DNA from: Rosa chinensis
Taxonomy: Eukaryota; Streptophyta; Magnoliopsida; Rosales; Rosaceae
Direction of reading: 5' to 3'
Assembly: GCF_002994745.2 (NCBI RefSeq)
Contig: NC_037088.1
Coordinates: forward strand, 62,080,397 to 62,144,396
Length of the DNA stretch: 64,000 nt
The position numbers and the translations under genes were made by a program. Positions within the stretch are counted from its first letter, which is position 1; each line of letters starts with the position of its first letter. A model generated the notes under the pieces. The model did no database searches, had not been told where the DNA came from, and worked only from the letters and a program-made list of their open reading frames with translations. This document shows, one piece after another, positions 13,221 through 24,956 of this stretch.

Positions 13221-13519
13221 ATCCACAATTTTGAATGAAAATCATGATTTTGAACAAACATCTATTTTTTTGTTGTTTGAGAAAACTCTGCAATCAGTTC
13301 CTCTTGTAAAACTGGTATTTAGAGGTGTTTTGCGAAATAATTACTATCATATAAAAGAGTCAAAATTTCAATCCACAATTTTGAATGAAAATCATGAACT
13401 TGAACAAATATCTGTTTTTTGGTTGTTTGAGAAAACTCTGCAATCAGTTCCTCTTGTAAAACTGGTATTTAGAGGTGTTTTGCGAAATAATTACTATCAT
13501 ATAAAAGAGTCAAAATTTC
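13221..13519. repeat. 150-bp tandem duplication between NOA1 and SMC2
   Basis: The block starting ATCCACAATTTTGAATGAAA at 13221 is repeated at 13371 with only a few changes. The period of exactly 150 bp keeps one plus-strand frame open through both copies, but the peptide has no recognisable domain. The block lies in the SMC2 upstream and NOA1 downstream region. Confidence 0.85.
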
Positions 13520-13667
13520 TTTTTCTCATACAGAGTTACAGACTGGTTCATGTTAGCAGGACTGGCATTGTTCATGTCTCTATAGTCTTTTTGTATGAAG
13601 ATTTGTTCAATTCCTTTTTTACAACACTAATTGACTGCATATCTCTATGTCCATACATACACAAGAA

Positions 13668-16600
13668 TCAATAATACCATTTTGGTCTTTCTTCCTCTTC
13701 CTTTTCGGTCAACTCCCGATACTGATACCACTCTGCTCCAGACTTGCCCACTGGGATTGGAGACCTAACAAATATTTCGACTGGCTTGGGGACATGCACA
13801 GCTAAATGCAGTTCCCCTGCAGTTTTTTCTGAATTTGAATCAGAACTTCTCAATAATCTGCAAATAGGTTCGATGCTAATCCATCCTAAGCCTGATATAG
13901 CCACATCACATGCAGGCCTGCATACAAAAACGAAGAGAAGAATTTTTCATATTGATTAACCGACTAATTTTATGGAAATATCACAACTGCAGTACTCATA
14001 TGAATGATTCACCTTTGCACATCTTCAACTTTTATCTGCAATTGACGCTGAGAGTCGAGTCCTCTCCATTCATCTGCCCTTTCTTTCCCAGTTGGAGGTG
14101 TCAATAAAACTCCAACTTGTTTCTGCAACATGTTAAAAAAATGCACATTACAATCACACCAATCAATTTAAAGAGAAAAATATCATGCACAGCCCTAAAA
14201 GGCAGGAAGTGTGTCACATTTTGATGGTGTCTGTAATGTAGAGGAGTTCACTTTAAATGTTTTCAAAATATTTCAAATGCTTCATAAGTCTGCTCTACTT
14301 GAAAATCAGAAACTATGAATCTCAAGTGAGACCTTGATTACCTGGTAAAATTCATCCGCCTCATCAGTGGGTACCATATGAATCTGAAGACTCTTTGGCC
14401 CATAAAATGTTAAACGTGTTTCAGGGAGAACCTGAAATTAACAATATTTGATTATTCAGGAAACATCATATATGCATTAGCCGGATAAAGCAATGTATCC
14501 GAGGCTACAAGACCAAACCAAACCTTCAAGACATCAACTCTGACAAGACCTCCCCAGAATATTGAATAGCCATTCAAATCATTAGAATTGCCTTTCCATG
14601 TTGTTATATTTCCAGAGGAAACCTGAGAATTCTGGAGAAGGATAACAAACAGTCAACAACTCAAATATACCAAAGGAAAAATTAAGAGAAAAAAAATAAT
14701 AATAACTTACAGGCAAAGATTGACCCCTAAGCCTACTTTGAGGAGCAAGGGAAGGTAGGTCTTCTGAATGAACCACTGCTGCTTGCCTATGGTGGAGGTG
14801 AACTCCAGGTGTATCATATAATTTCTGCATGTAATAGAAGGTTACTTTACTAAATTCTTAAAGGCCATTGATAAAATACAGATATTATGCATACCCCTCC
14901 TCCTAGGAAAGCATTTATTTGAATTGGACCCAAGGTAGTTCCAGGAACAGCAGATTGTATTGGTTTGTACTTCTGCGCTGATGCAGCAACTGGATCCTTT
15001 TCCGCCATCAGTTCTTGTGTCACATATTAACAACAAGTCAGTTTAAAAGAAGACTGACTCATTCAGTAATTAATACCTGGCATTGATCTTTCTAAAACAG
15101 AAATTCTATAAACTGTATGTCAACCAAAGGCAACAAAACACGAATGTGTCAACTTGTGAACTTACTCAGTAAAGCACTGATGAAAGCTGATTTCCCAACA
15201 TTTGCCGATCCCTACAGAAATGGTAATATAAACGATCAGAAATGCAAAAGAGACGTACACTACATACATATCAATCTTGACTAATGAAAAATTGAACATC
15301 AAAAGTTGATAAACTAGAGCGAAATAAATGACTCCAACTAGAGAATAGCAACTAAAAAAGCAAAAAAAAAACAATGACAACTCTTTTGTTTTCCCTCTTT
15401 TTACAAGCATATCTGAACTCCCCCTTTTTGCCCCAGTGGCTGAACAAGACACCAGGAGTAGCTCACCAGGACTTGAGACAGCTCCTTACATCTTGGCCAT
15501 TGGCACACACAGGTCTCTTTGACAAGGAACAAAAAGAACTCTAAGACAAGTAGCAATCCATCATAGAAAAATTGAAAAGAACTGAATTTGAAAATGGCAA
15601 GGAACAAAAAGAACTGTATGACTGAAATGATGATTATATTCTTTTTCTTCCTGAGATTTCAAATGAAAATCAAAACGTGACTTGACTGTGCATGAAGCTT
15701 TTCATGGATAACATACCCTTGCAGAAGTATGTACTGATTCAAAAGCTTATTGAGAGTCAACAGGTCAAAATCTAAATGTGAAGCAATATTTTGAGAATCA
15801 ATAAAATTGCCATACACTCTAAACGCAGGGGCATTAAGTGAAAAATTCTTAAGGTTCTGAAAAAGTGTTAAATTCACTTGACAAAACCACATACTCAGTA
15901 CAAAGTAAGTAAACCTCCAGAATTCCCATCAAGAAGCTCACCATAACATACACGTCCCGCCCCTGCACCAAAAAACATCCAAAGAACTCAGTTTGAAGTT
16001 CATGTAAATGACAGAAATTCATATTCCACTTTATTCAATAGAAAGTACAAAATGACAATGTGTAATCCTATTTCTTTCGCTGGCCATAATTAGCTAACTG
16101 CTATCAATGGCTTTAGTCAGGATAATGAATTTCACACATGCAGATACGAATAAACTAAGAAGTAAATACCTTCTTTTCCTTTTGAATCTCTGATGCAACT
16201 CCAGCTACTCCAACCAAAGACTTTGAACTCGTTAGATGAACACTCATAACACTGCCAAGAAGCACCCAGGGACACTTTTTAGATTGATACTGTATGCATA
16301 AATAAAAGCATGGCCAAGGAAACAAAACTTACTTAAGCTTCTTCTTTACAGTGGCCTCCACAACCCAATCACCAATACAATTAAAATCAGTCCCCTTGGG
16401 AAGTAAATCAACCTGTCATTAGAAAGTCCAATTAGAAAGCCGCGTGCATCACCGTCACATTACATAAGTACCAATGAGCAGCTTAATACCTTAGTAATCA
16501 CTAATATTATCGGATTCGCACCGGCCAAATCACGCACACGAGCCAAAAAGCTACCATTGAAGTCCACTATATCAACCTACATTCCACTAACCATCTCAAA

Positions 16601-17362
16601 CAACCGACATTTCTCAATGCAACTCAGTCAATTTGTTCGAAATCAAATGCTAGCAAGTAGTTACCAATTTAACTATCAACGCTCTCTCGTAGCGCAAATG
16701 CGAGAGCTTCTCCCGAAGCTGTTCGGCCATGATGAACTGCTTCCCGCCAGAATAACCACCATTCCCACCCACGGCAGTTATCATGTGGCCATGAGACAGG
16801 AGCTTGCACCTTCCACATATAACAGTTCTAAGCTGGTGGTGCTTCTTCTTCTGCACATCAAACACAACCAAAATATATGAACATCTCATCCCAAATTTCA
16901 TTCATTCATTCATCCAAAGCCAAAATTGGAGCAAATTACGAAACTCTAGATTAAATTGAACGAAATTTATACCAATGCATAGGTCTCCGGGTCGGAATAA
17001 CCCGGGGCGTCGGGCTCGGAAGTCTGTAACGGAGCTCCGCAACCGTAACAGCAAGCGACGGCGGTGGAAAGCTTCAAGGGCTTCTCTTTGAGCCGCTTCT
17101 TCTTCTTTTCCTTGAGCAAGATCTTAGCCGCGTCGAAGGAGCGGCGGCTTTCGAGGAAGCGGTCGCCGGGGGTGGGTGCAGCGGCTCCGGTGCCTTCGGG
17201 TTGGGGTAACTGGGGCTCCGAGAGAGGTGGTTTCTGGTGGGGCTGAGAGAATCGGCAGAGGATGAGAGTGGGGTTGGGGTGGAGGTTGAGGTTGAGGAGC
17301 TTGGGGTTGGGGAGTGTGAAGGTGAAGGGAGAGAGGAAGGAGGAGAGGGTTTTAGGCGCCAT
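13668..17362 (-). CDS. NOA1: NOA1/RIF1, chloroplast circularly permuted (YqeH-type) GTPase, 13 exons
   Basis: NOA1/RIF1 is a plastid GTPase needed for chloroplast ribosome assembly; plant mutants are pale. Exons on the minus strand are 17362-16973, 16850-16665, 16576-16490, 16412-16333, 16251-16170, 15962-15942, 15211-15166, 15013-14895, 14824-14711, 14622-14524, 14431-14342, 14122-14013 and 13917-13668, giving 557 aa, close to the Arabidopsis protein. The N-terminus (MAPKTLSSF, Pro/Ser-rich) looks like a transit peptide. A zinc-finger pair follows (CYGCGAPLQ, then CGRC). The G motifs are in permuted order: G4 TKVD (220-223), G5 TSSKS, G1 SANVGKS (284-290), G2 PGTT, G3 DTPG (341-344). The C-terminal domain ends EWYQYRELTEK...RPKWYY. 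I chose the ATG at 17362 because it matches the family N-terminus; an in-frame ATG lies 24 codons upstream. Exon 6 is only 21 nt. The promoter carries the tRNA-like array. Confidence 0.94.
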
Positions 17363-17462
17363 GGCCGTTAATGGGTTTGGAGGATTGGTGATGATGTGGA
17401 TTTCAACCAGGACCGGGATAGAAGGGAAGAGCAACTAAAAAATAAAAAATAAAAAAGTTAGT

Positions 17463-18980
17463 TCCGCTGCTGGGAGTCGAACCCAGTTTAGTCAAAGCTT
17501 TACCAATCTGTGTTGTGCTACAGCGGATTTATTGTTGTTAATACTGAATATAAAAATATTATAGAGTATTAGATATTTTATAAGTCAATAAAAAAATTTG
17601 TTCCGCTGCCGGGAGTAGAATCCAGTTTAGTCAAAGCTTTCACCAATTTGTGTTGTGCTACAACGGATTTGTTGTTATTAATATTGGATATAAAAATATT
17701 ATAGAATATTAGATATTTTCTAAGTCAATAAAAAAAACTATTCCGCTGCCGGGAGTCGAACCCGGTTTAGTTAAAGCTTTACCAATTTGTGTTGTGCTAC
17801 AGCGGATTTGTTGTTATTAATATTGGATATAAAAATATTATAGAGTATTAGATATTTTCTAAGTCAATAAAAAAAGCTATTCCGCTGCCGGGAGTCGAAC
17901 CCGGTTTAATCATCATAAGCTTTACCAATTTGTGTTGTGCTACAGCGGATTTGTTGTTATTAATATTGAATATAAAAATATTATAGAGTATTAGATATTT
18001 TCTAAGTAAATAAAAAAAGCTGGCTTTACCAATTTGTGTTGTGCTACAGCAGATTTGTTGTTATTAATATTGGATATAAAAATATTATAGAGTATTAGAT
18101 ATTTTCTAAGTAAATAAAAAAAGTTGTTCCGCTGCCGGGAGTCGAACCCGATTTAATCATAAGCTTTACCAATTTGTGTTGTGCTACAGCGGATTTGTTG
18201 CTATTAGTATTGGATATAAAAATATTATAGAGTATTAGATATTTTCTAAGTAAATAAAAAAAGTTGTTCCGCTGCGAGGAGTCGAACCCGGTTTAATCAT
18301 AAGTTTTACCAATTTGTGTTGTGCTACAACGGATTTGTTGTCATTAGTATTGTATATATAAATTTTATAAAGATTTGATTTTTTCTAACTTTTGAGTTAA
18401 TAAGAATATATATATGCCACTATTGAGAGTGGAACTTGATTTGATAACCAATTTATACGAATTTGTTGTTAGTATTTTCTAAGTAAATAAAAAATATTTG
18501 TTCCATTGTTGGGAGTCAAACCCAGTTTGATTATAAGCTTTACTAATTTGTATTGTGCTACAGTGAATTTGTTGTTTAATATTGATTATTAACGTTTTAT
18601 AAAGTTTTAGATATTTTAATTTTTGTATTGTGCTACGGTGAATTTGTTTACTAATAAGTTTTATAAAGTATTTTTATTTTCTAACTTATATTCTAAAAAA
18701 AAAAATTAATTAAAGTATATATGTTGTTGAGAGTCGAGCTTGATTTGATAACCAATTTGTATTATACTACACTGGATTTGTTGTTAGTATTGGATTAAAA
18801 ATTTCATAAAGAATCCGATTTAATCTTAAGCTAATAAAAAATATTTGTTCCACTATCGGGAGTCAAATTCGATTTGATCTTAAGCTTTACCAATTTGAAC
18901 TGTGCTACAACAAATTTGTTGCCCAAGTCTTGAGTTTAAAAAGAGAGTCAGACCCAGTTAGATCATACACGGGTGATGGT
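17463..18980 (-). repeat. Tandem array of tRNA-like units lacking an anticodon arm
   Basis: Units of about 65 bp are separated by about 75 bp of AT-rich spacer, with a period near 140 bp. On the minus strand each well-kept unit begins TCCGCTGTAGCAC, has a D-arm-like AATTGGTAAAGC, a T arm with a 5-bp stem around TTCGACT (box B-like GGTTCGACTCC), and ends CAGCGGA, which pairs with the start over 7 bp. The clear units are 17463-17527, 17602-17667, 17742-17806, 17881-17949, 18128-18193 and 18268-18333. A copy near 18022-18053 has lost its T-arm half. Beyond about 18390 further copies (near 18499, 18720, 18845) decay progressively. About 20 nt expected between D and T arms are missing, so no anticodon stem-loop forms. 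The two ends resemble plant tRNA-Glu. The array lies about 100 bp upstream of the NOA1 start codon. Confidence 0.85.
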
Positions 18981-19145
18981 GATACAGCACTCTTCTTGTT
19001 GGTTAATGAACCTAAAGTTGAAAGAGTTCATTAGTACTAGCTAGTTAATTACACAAAGTCAAAAGGAGAGTTTAAGTGAACTACAAATGCTACAAAACAA
19101 ACAAGAACTAATGCCTGAGCAATAGTCTATACTCTATACTCAGCA

Positions 19146-20299
19146 TTACACTACAATTCCATCTGCATTCCCAGTACTCGAATCTTGAATAGGGAAGACC
19201 ACATTGTCATACAAAAGACCAGCAACTGCAGCACCAATCAACGGTCCGACCCAGTAAACCGCTTGGTTCTTGAAGCTACCAGCAATGACTGCAGACCCGA
19301 ATGCACAAGCCGGGTTCATGGATCCGCCGGAGAACGGCCCGGTTGCCAATACATTGGCCCCTGCCATGAGCCCGATGGCTAAGGGCCCCATAGCACCCAA
19401 TGCACCATGTCTTGGATCACCAGCAGCATAAACAGTGTAAACCAGTGCAAATGTTAGCACACCCTCCAAAACTGAGGCTCCAAATCCTGTCATCTCTTCT
19501 GTAATTGCATATGTTGGAACATGCTGCATAGTAAATATAACAAACAAGTAACTGAGTAAAATCGAAAACCAACTATAAGAACATAATGCAATGGTATTAT
19601 AACCCAAATTAAATTACCCTTAAGGTTTAGGGTTAGGGTTAGATTTAAATTCCGATATAAGCAAAATAAAGTACCTGTCCAACAACAGTGACTTTTAAGA
19701 GAAGGCAAGCCATGACAGCAGCCACCATTTGGCAAATCCAGTAGATGAGGGCAATGGGGATACTAATGTGGCCTCCAACGGCCATGGCAAAGGTGACGGC
19801 AGGATTTACATGACCGCCGGAGGTGGAGGCCGAGATGTAAACGGCCGAGGCCAGTGCAAAGGCATTGGTTATGGCAACCAACACCAGACTAGCTGGGTCT
19901 GATGCAGCATCTGGCATCAGCTTTCCTGCCACATCAACAAAACAAACAAAGTGTAAGAAGTAAATGAATGCATACAACTAATTAATATCGTAACAATCTA
20001 AACTATTTCATACTTCCATTAATGGTTGTAATGTAACAAAGTAACAGACCCAGCAATCTTTATAGAAGTTAATGACAGAGTAATTTGGTCAAAGAACGCA
20101 CGCAAGAGATTAAGGGATCCATTCCAAATAAACCCTAAAACTAAAGGAAAAACAGAGTTAATTACTTACTGGAGGACATCATCGAACCGACAACAGCGAA
20201 GACGAAGAAGAAGGTTGAGATGAACTCTGCAAGATAAGATCGGAGAGCATTGGGAGTAATTACTTGTTGGAATCGAGCAGCCAGGGCAATCCTAGCCAT
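19146..20299 (-). CDS. TIP5;1: Tonoplast intrinsic protein TIP5;1-like aquaporin, 3 exons
   Basis: TIPs are six-helix membrane channels for water and small solutes. TIP5;1 in Arabidopsis is pollen-expressed and linked to water and urea transport. Exons on the minus strand are 20299-20170, 19925-19675 and 19523-19146, giving 252 aa (the family member has about 256). Both channel motifs are present: HVNPAV (NPA at 84-86) and SMNPACAFG (NPA at 197-199). Cysteine 200 follows the second NPA where most TIPs have R or V, and N64 sits in helix 2; this N...C selectivity-filter pattern is typical of TIP5. Other family hallmarks are GSMMSSRKLM at the exon 1/2 join and EMTGFGASVLEGVL at the start of exon 3. 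It lies downstream of no partner gene. The tRNA-like array begins about 160 bp beyond its stop codon. Intron 2 holds a short telomere-like run (19625-19641). Confidence 0.94.
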
Positions 20300-20448
20300 T
20301 TTTGGGCAATTAAGAAGAAAGACCAAATACGATGGTAAGAAAGAAATTCGATCGAGGTATAATAACAGATGAGGGAAAGACTGAGATCGACGAGCAGGGA
20401 AGGCAGGGAGTTAATGATCGAAATGTAGTTTGGTCTCTGGTAGAGGGA

Positions 20449-20457
20449 GTTATATAT
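20449..20457 (-). promoter_or_regulatory. Candidate TATA box of TIP5;1
   Basis: AATATATAA on the minus strand lies about 155 bp upstream of the TIP5;1 ATG, a normal spacing for a gene with a 5' UTR of about 120 nt. Confidence 0.45.
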
Positions 20458-20579
20458 TGATCCAAGCGGTGCAACGCATTTGGCGAAGGGATATGAAGGT
20501 TATACAATTCGAAATGAAAAATGTTAACCGCCAAAGCCAACGTGGTCATGATCATGTAACTATGTAACTATGTAAGATT

Positions 20580-22150
20580 GGCAGGACATGGGTGGTTGCG
20601 GTTGACAAATTATATGGTTGTATCCTTGTATATTTTGTGAACCAACTTCTAAAGAGTAAGTTCAATAGTAAGAATCCCAAAGGAATAGATGGTAGTACTG
20701 TAACAAATTGTTTTAAATTCTGCCCTTGTTAACTCCATGAAGTTATTAGTGGTTTGATTCATAGTGTGGCCGGTTTTGTTTGTTGCAACTTTCGCATTTT
20801 ATGTGGAATAAGTGGACGTATTATAGGGAAATGACCTCAAATTGAATTAAAAAACTAAAATACACATGCAACCAATTGTGACATTGTCACGACAGAATGA
20901 AAAAGTTGATGGAATGATGGTGTTAGTTCAATGAGAGAAGTACATAAATTTACCATAACTTATAAGTTATTCTTAACATGTAATGGTGTATAAACTAATA
21001 TAATCTAAGCTTTAACTATATTTTTTTCATGAGTAATTTTTAAGTAGGACAAACGTGTCACGTGACTGGTACGCTTAACCAATTATGTTTCTCTATCTCT
21101 TAATTGAATTCTGAAACTACTCATATTTTAATTAACATAAAATACCTAAACCCTAAACTAAGGTAAAAAATTACGACTAAATTTTACGCGTATTGGCAGC
21201 ATCTGCAAGAATTGTTTTTGGATGGAACCCCATTCAAGTTAGTTCAAGTCCTAACAATTACCGCGGTTATTGACAGGTGACTGATGACAGGCTTCGAGAC
21301 TTGGGGTTTTTTCACTCCTATACTTTGGCAGGCCGGTCAGCAATCTCTCGATTGGAAGTTAGGCTGATCACTCAAGGTGTCTGTGGGGTGTCAACAGGCT
21401 GTTGAGGGGCTCTCCCTTCGGCCGACCTTTAATTTCCAAAAAGATAAAAAGAGCAAGTTCAATAGATAGGGGTCATCCGGTCATGAGGTCGCGAGAACTC
21501 ATTTCAAGCATACATATATATTACCGTTGTGCTCAGGATACCTAGTAGATTTGCCCATCTTTTTTCTTTTTCGAAAGAGAATCTCTGAAGAACGTATGAC
21601 TCACAGAACATTGGACATAAATTATTAAGCATCCTAATTCCTAAGCAGTTTAAGCAACATAGATATTAATTTTCCTTCTAGAGGTTAACTGGATCCCTCC
21701 CATACATCTCACTTGAGCGGATAGAAGTGTAAGGCATTAAGCTACCGCGGTCACAACAGGTAGCATACTGTACTGCCGAAGGATACATGCGTGACCGAGT
21801 GCCGAATCAGCAGACAAGGCCAAGTGATCAAGAAGAGTAACTAGGGCTGCTATAGATTGCTATAATTCGAGAATTAGTCAATAGTGTGTTAAAATCGTGT
21901 GCAGTGTGAACTGTGTTGGCATTCCGATGACTATAAATATAATCACAACTCAAAAGTGCATTATCTTATTACATCACTTCTGCAGTTTTGCTAGTACCAT
22001 ATCTGATTTGCTATAGATATATAGGGAACATCTGAGGATAACAGGGTTCAAAATGACGTCAGGAATAAATAATAATACGAGTTGCAATTATGACTTGTAT
22101 AATTCGATATCTGCTTGCACATTCTCAACTACGTACAATCCTCTCAATCT
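20580..22150. other. Intergenic, no supported gene
   Basis: AT-rich sequence upstream of TIP5;1 with no open frame of convincing composition. The GC-richer stretch near 21280-21450 could be an old transposon fragment but has no recognisable end or domain. Confidence 0.4.
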
Positions 22151-22849
22151 GATTTAAACACGCAAGTGGTAAAGCAACTCGGAAAAATTTCCAATAATCA
22201 GAGGCTTAGAGAAAAATAACTCCCAACTTCTCCAAAGTAGAAAAAATTCAAATCTCCTGAACAAAAACAAAAACTCATATCCTAACTTAAACCTACAAAA
22301 GTTGTAACTTAAAGCATCATAAAAGACATAGTTGAGTCTCCAGAATCCCATCCATATCTTTTGTAGCCACAAGGTTTTGACCATGGAGGTTGAGCTATAA
22401 GGAATTAAGGAGATGGTCAGGTGAGGGACATATGGTCAAATTGAAAGGAGCAAATCTATGAAAACACGAAATGACGGCTAAGAAAGGGGTCAATACATAC
22501 TCAACAATAAGGCAGGTATGTTACTACAATTCTACAAACAAAGGTAGAGAAATAGAGAAGGGTTAGCCAGGGCCTTAATATCGATGAGAATGGGGGTAAT
22601 AGATAAAACATGGGTTGCTAATAATGAGAAGAGAAAGAGCGCCACTTCTTCAGTTCATATACCCAATGTTAGATCAGGCATATATGCAATACACATCCAG
22701 AATCAATTTCTTCAAAAAGAAAAGTGATAAAGTTCATCCGTGCAGGATGTTAGCCAGCTCTGTTTCCAGGTGGAGATAATGCTACAGAAAGGAAAGCGTG
22801 TAGGCTATATGTATGAAAACAGAAGTTAAGAACCTACTGTGACAGAGAG

Positions 22850-24135
22850 AACTGGTGCGCGTCCGGCTATTTGAAGCCTGGCCTTCAAAATACAAAATAG
22901 CAGGCCATACTTTATCATTTTCAGCCAAAGAAGCTGGAGGAACTAAATCTCTCAAAGGTAAAAGCAACATACAAAGGTCTCTTTGTCTCTGCAGAAAGAC
23001 ACTAGGACATGGCAGAAAAGATGTCAAAAATATCATTACCAGAAACTAACTTCAACTGAAGATCGCATAAATTAACCAGGGAAACAGAGTTCTAAGCTTA
23101 GGAAAACAGATGGTGATTTGGTGTTGAGTGACGATTAACCTAGCAGTGCCAGGACACAAATCTTTACGTGCACTGTGAGGTAATTTCTGACCCAATACTA
23201 CAATCCTACCAATACCTGTAAAGACAAATCGATGTTCAGGTGAGCACGATAGCAAGCCATGAAAGCAAATATGACTTCCATACTCACAATTCCTTTTTTT
23301 TTTTCAATTAGCTAGATCTTATAAATGCAACCTATGGATCTCTATCACAATCTAAAACTCACAACCTTCAGAGACACTTAAGATATCTACCTCAACATGT
23401 GGTGAGACATCTCATCTACAGTTAACTTTCAATTCCTCATCTTTATCCTACAAAGGCTGATGCATTGTTTTCAGCATCCTAGCTACACGATCCAGCCATC
23501 ATAACCACATCTATATATCTATAAATGCAAAGGTTCAACAATTCCAACATGTCAAAATGCAATTAGCACTAATTCACATACCCTAATCATTTTTGTAGGT
23601 ATTAAACAAAGCTACAGCCATAACTAAGATCACTGCTCAAACAAAAAGTAAAACAACTAGGAACAGAACATTGGCAATACAAAATTCAGGCTCACCTGTA
23701 ACAACTGCAAGTCGAACTTGGGCATACTACAATTTGCCCCAAAATAGGAAAAACCACAACTTCTACTCTACCGAATGAAATGAACAGAAATTGAATAACA
23801 TGGCACTCTCTCTCACTCACTCATATCTTACAAAGCAAAGCTAGATGCACAGAGTCGCACGCACACTACAATACACAGACTCAAATCACTCTCTTCACAC
23901 CCATTTATTCCCTCTCACCTCCCTTCACCACAATGAATTTTGAGAAAACAAAACGCATCGGAGGCTTACAATTGCACTTCTCTGAGGAGTCAAGAGTGAC
24001 GAGACCGAAGAAGGACGAAGGGGTTGATGCAGGACTCAGTGATTCACGAAACGGACGAAGAAAAAGAAGTCACAGATATGAGCGATCCCAAATTCGCTTG
24101 TACTCTTTAGAAGTCGCTATAGACTACAGTATGTA
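22850..24135 (-). ncRNA. Possible spliced non-coding transcript (minus strand)
   Basis: Read on the minus strand, the segment from about 24130 has the look of a transcribed leader. A consistent splice pattern follows: donor CAG|GTGAGCC near 23695, acceptor TTTACAG|GTATTGG near 23214, donor CTG|GTAATG near 23037, acceptor CTGCAG|AGACAAAG near 22996. Joining these exons gives no long open frame (two very short ones at most), so it would be a non-coding RNA or an orphan 5' UTR. Site II motifs at 24166-24200 sit where its promoter would be. This is inference from sequence signals only. Confidence 0.25.
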
Positions 24136-24165
24136 AAAAGAAAAGTAAAATCCCGAAACTCTGGG

Positions 24166-24201
24166 TGGGCTTGAGACTACGGATTGGGCCTAAGTTGGGC
24201 C
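24166..24201 (-). promoter_or_regulatory. Cluster of TGGGC(C/T) site II-like motifs
   Basis: Three TGGGC(C/T) motifs lie within 36 bp (GGTGGGCTT, ATTGGGCCT, GTTGGGCCG). This density is typical of plant promoters of housekeeping or growth genes. It overlaps the 3' end of the open frame at 24177-24956, which argues that this frame's tail is not conserved coding sequence or that two units abut here. Confidence 0.4.
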
Positions 24202-24956
24202 GAAAGTCCTGCTTTAGATCTAATGTCCGTCTTCGACCGGGCCGGGTCTAGTGAACTTGTTCCCTTCCGGCGGCAGCTCGTTTCTGGTCCTCCAATCGTC
24301 CGCCCCGCCAACTGACTGGTTCCGGCGCCGTCATCAGTCTCTGCCGTTCTTCTTTTGGTCGTGCCGGAAAGGCGGCAGGTTCTGGAAATCTTTGACATCA
24401 AGTTAAGGAAATTAAACAGAGAGAAAATGGTCGAAAGAACCTCCGAGACGGCCTGCTCTCTGATCAACTGGTCCACTTCTTCATCAACCTTCTCTCCGGT
24501 ACCCCTCAACCGCATGCCGACTCCTTCAGTTACGGCCACCATCTTGCTCCTTAAATGCTGTAAAAACCACTCCCACAATTTACCTATCCCCTTGCTTTTT
24601 CTCGACACTGCCGAAACGACGTCGTCCGACGCTGGAGCCTCTGGAAACTTGGCGAATAACCTGGAGAATTGAACCAAGAAATCAAGCTCCTGTGGATTCC
24701 TTGGTTTCTTGATTGGCAAACAAAGCAGGTTTCTTTTAGCCATAATATTGCTCAAAAGATCGACCAGCTTTTCTGCAACTATCGATTCGTACTGCCACAG
24801 TGCTTCGGCGGTGGCATTGTGCAGGCGAAGCTCTTGATCGGAACTGACGTCCCCTGACATGTAAAGTTGTGAAGCCTTCACCAGTGAAGATTCGGCCGAC
24901 TTGAGCTCTATTAGAGCCTGAAGAAGATTCTCTACACCCGCTTGGTCAGAATCCAT
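24177..24956 (-). CDS. Hypothetical protein, 259 aa
   Basis: I do not recognise this protein. The frame runs from ATG at 24956 to a stop at 24177. The N-terminal 180 residues look like real protein: a mixed helical composition beginning MDSDQAGVENLLQALIELKS and continuing through KLVDLLSNIMAKRNLL to a WEWFLQHLRSKM stretch. A hydrophobic patch near VLSTIFSLFNFLNLM follows. The last ~60 residues are Thr/Ser/Gly/Arg-rich and overlap the TGGGCC cluster, so the true end may be earlier or may use a splice donor such as GAG|GTTCTTTC near 24451. No signal peptide or known catalytic motif is visible. It could be a single-exon gene or the first exon of a longer one. Confidence 0.5.
   Translation of the reverse strand: MDSDQAGVENLLQALIELKSAESSLVKASQLYMSGDVSSDQELRLHNATAEALWQYESIVAEKLVDLLSNIMAKRNLLCLPIKKPRNPQELDFLVQFSRLFAKFPEAPASDDVVSAVSRKSKGIGKLWEWFLQHLRSKMVAVTEGVGMRLRGTGEKVDEEVDQLIREQAVSEVLSTIFSLFNFLNLMSKISRTCRLSGTTKRRTAETDDGAGTSQLAGRTIGGPETSCRRKGTSSLDPARSKTDIRSKAGLSAQLRPNP

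Noticed and set aside
13231..13674. 147-aa plus-strand frame
   Set aside because: It exists only because a 150-bp repeat keeps the frame open; no domain and intergenic composition.
17463..18333. Functional tRNA genes in the array
   Set aside because: The units are about 65 nt and have no anticodon stem-loop, so they cannot act as normal tRNAs.
19625..19641. Telomere-like TTTAGGGTTAGGG in TIP5;1 intron 2
   Set aside because: Only about two units; a chance or minor interstitial motif, not a telomere.
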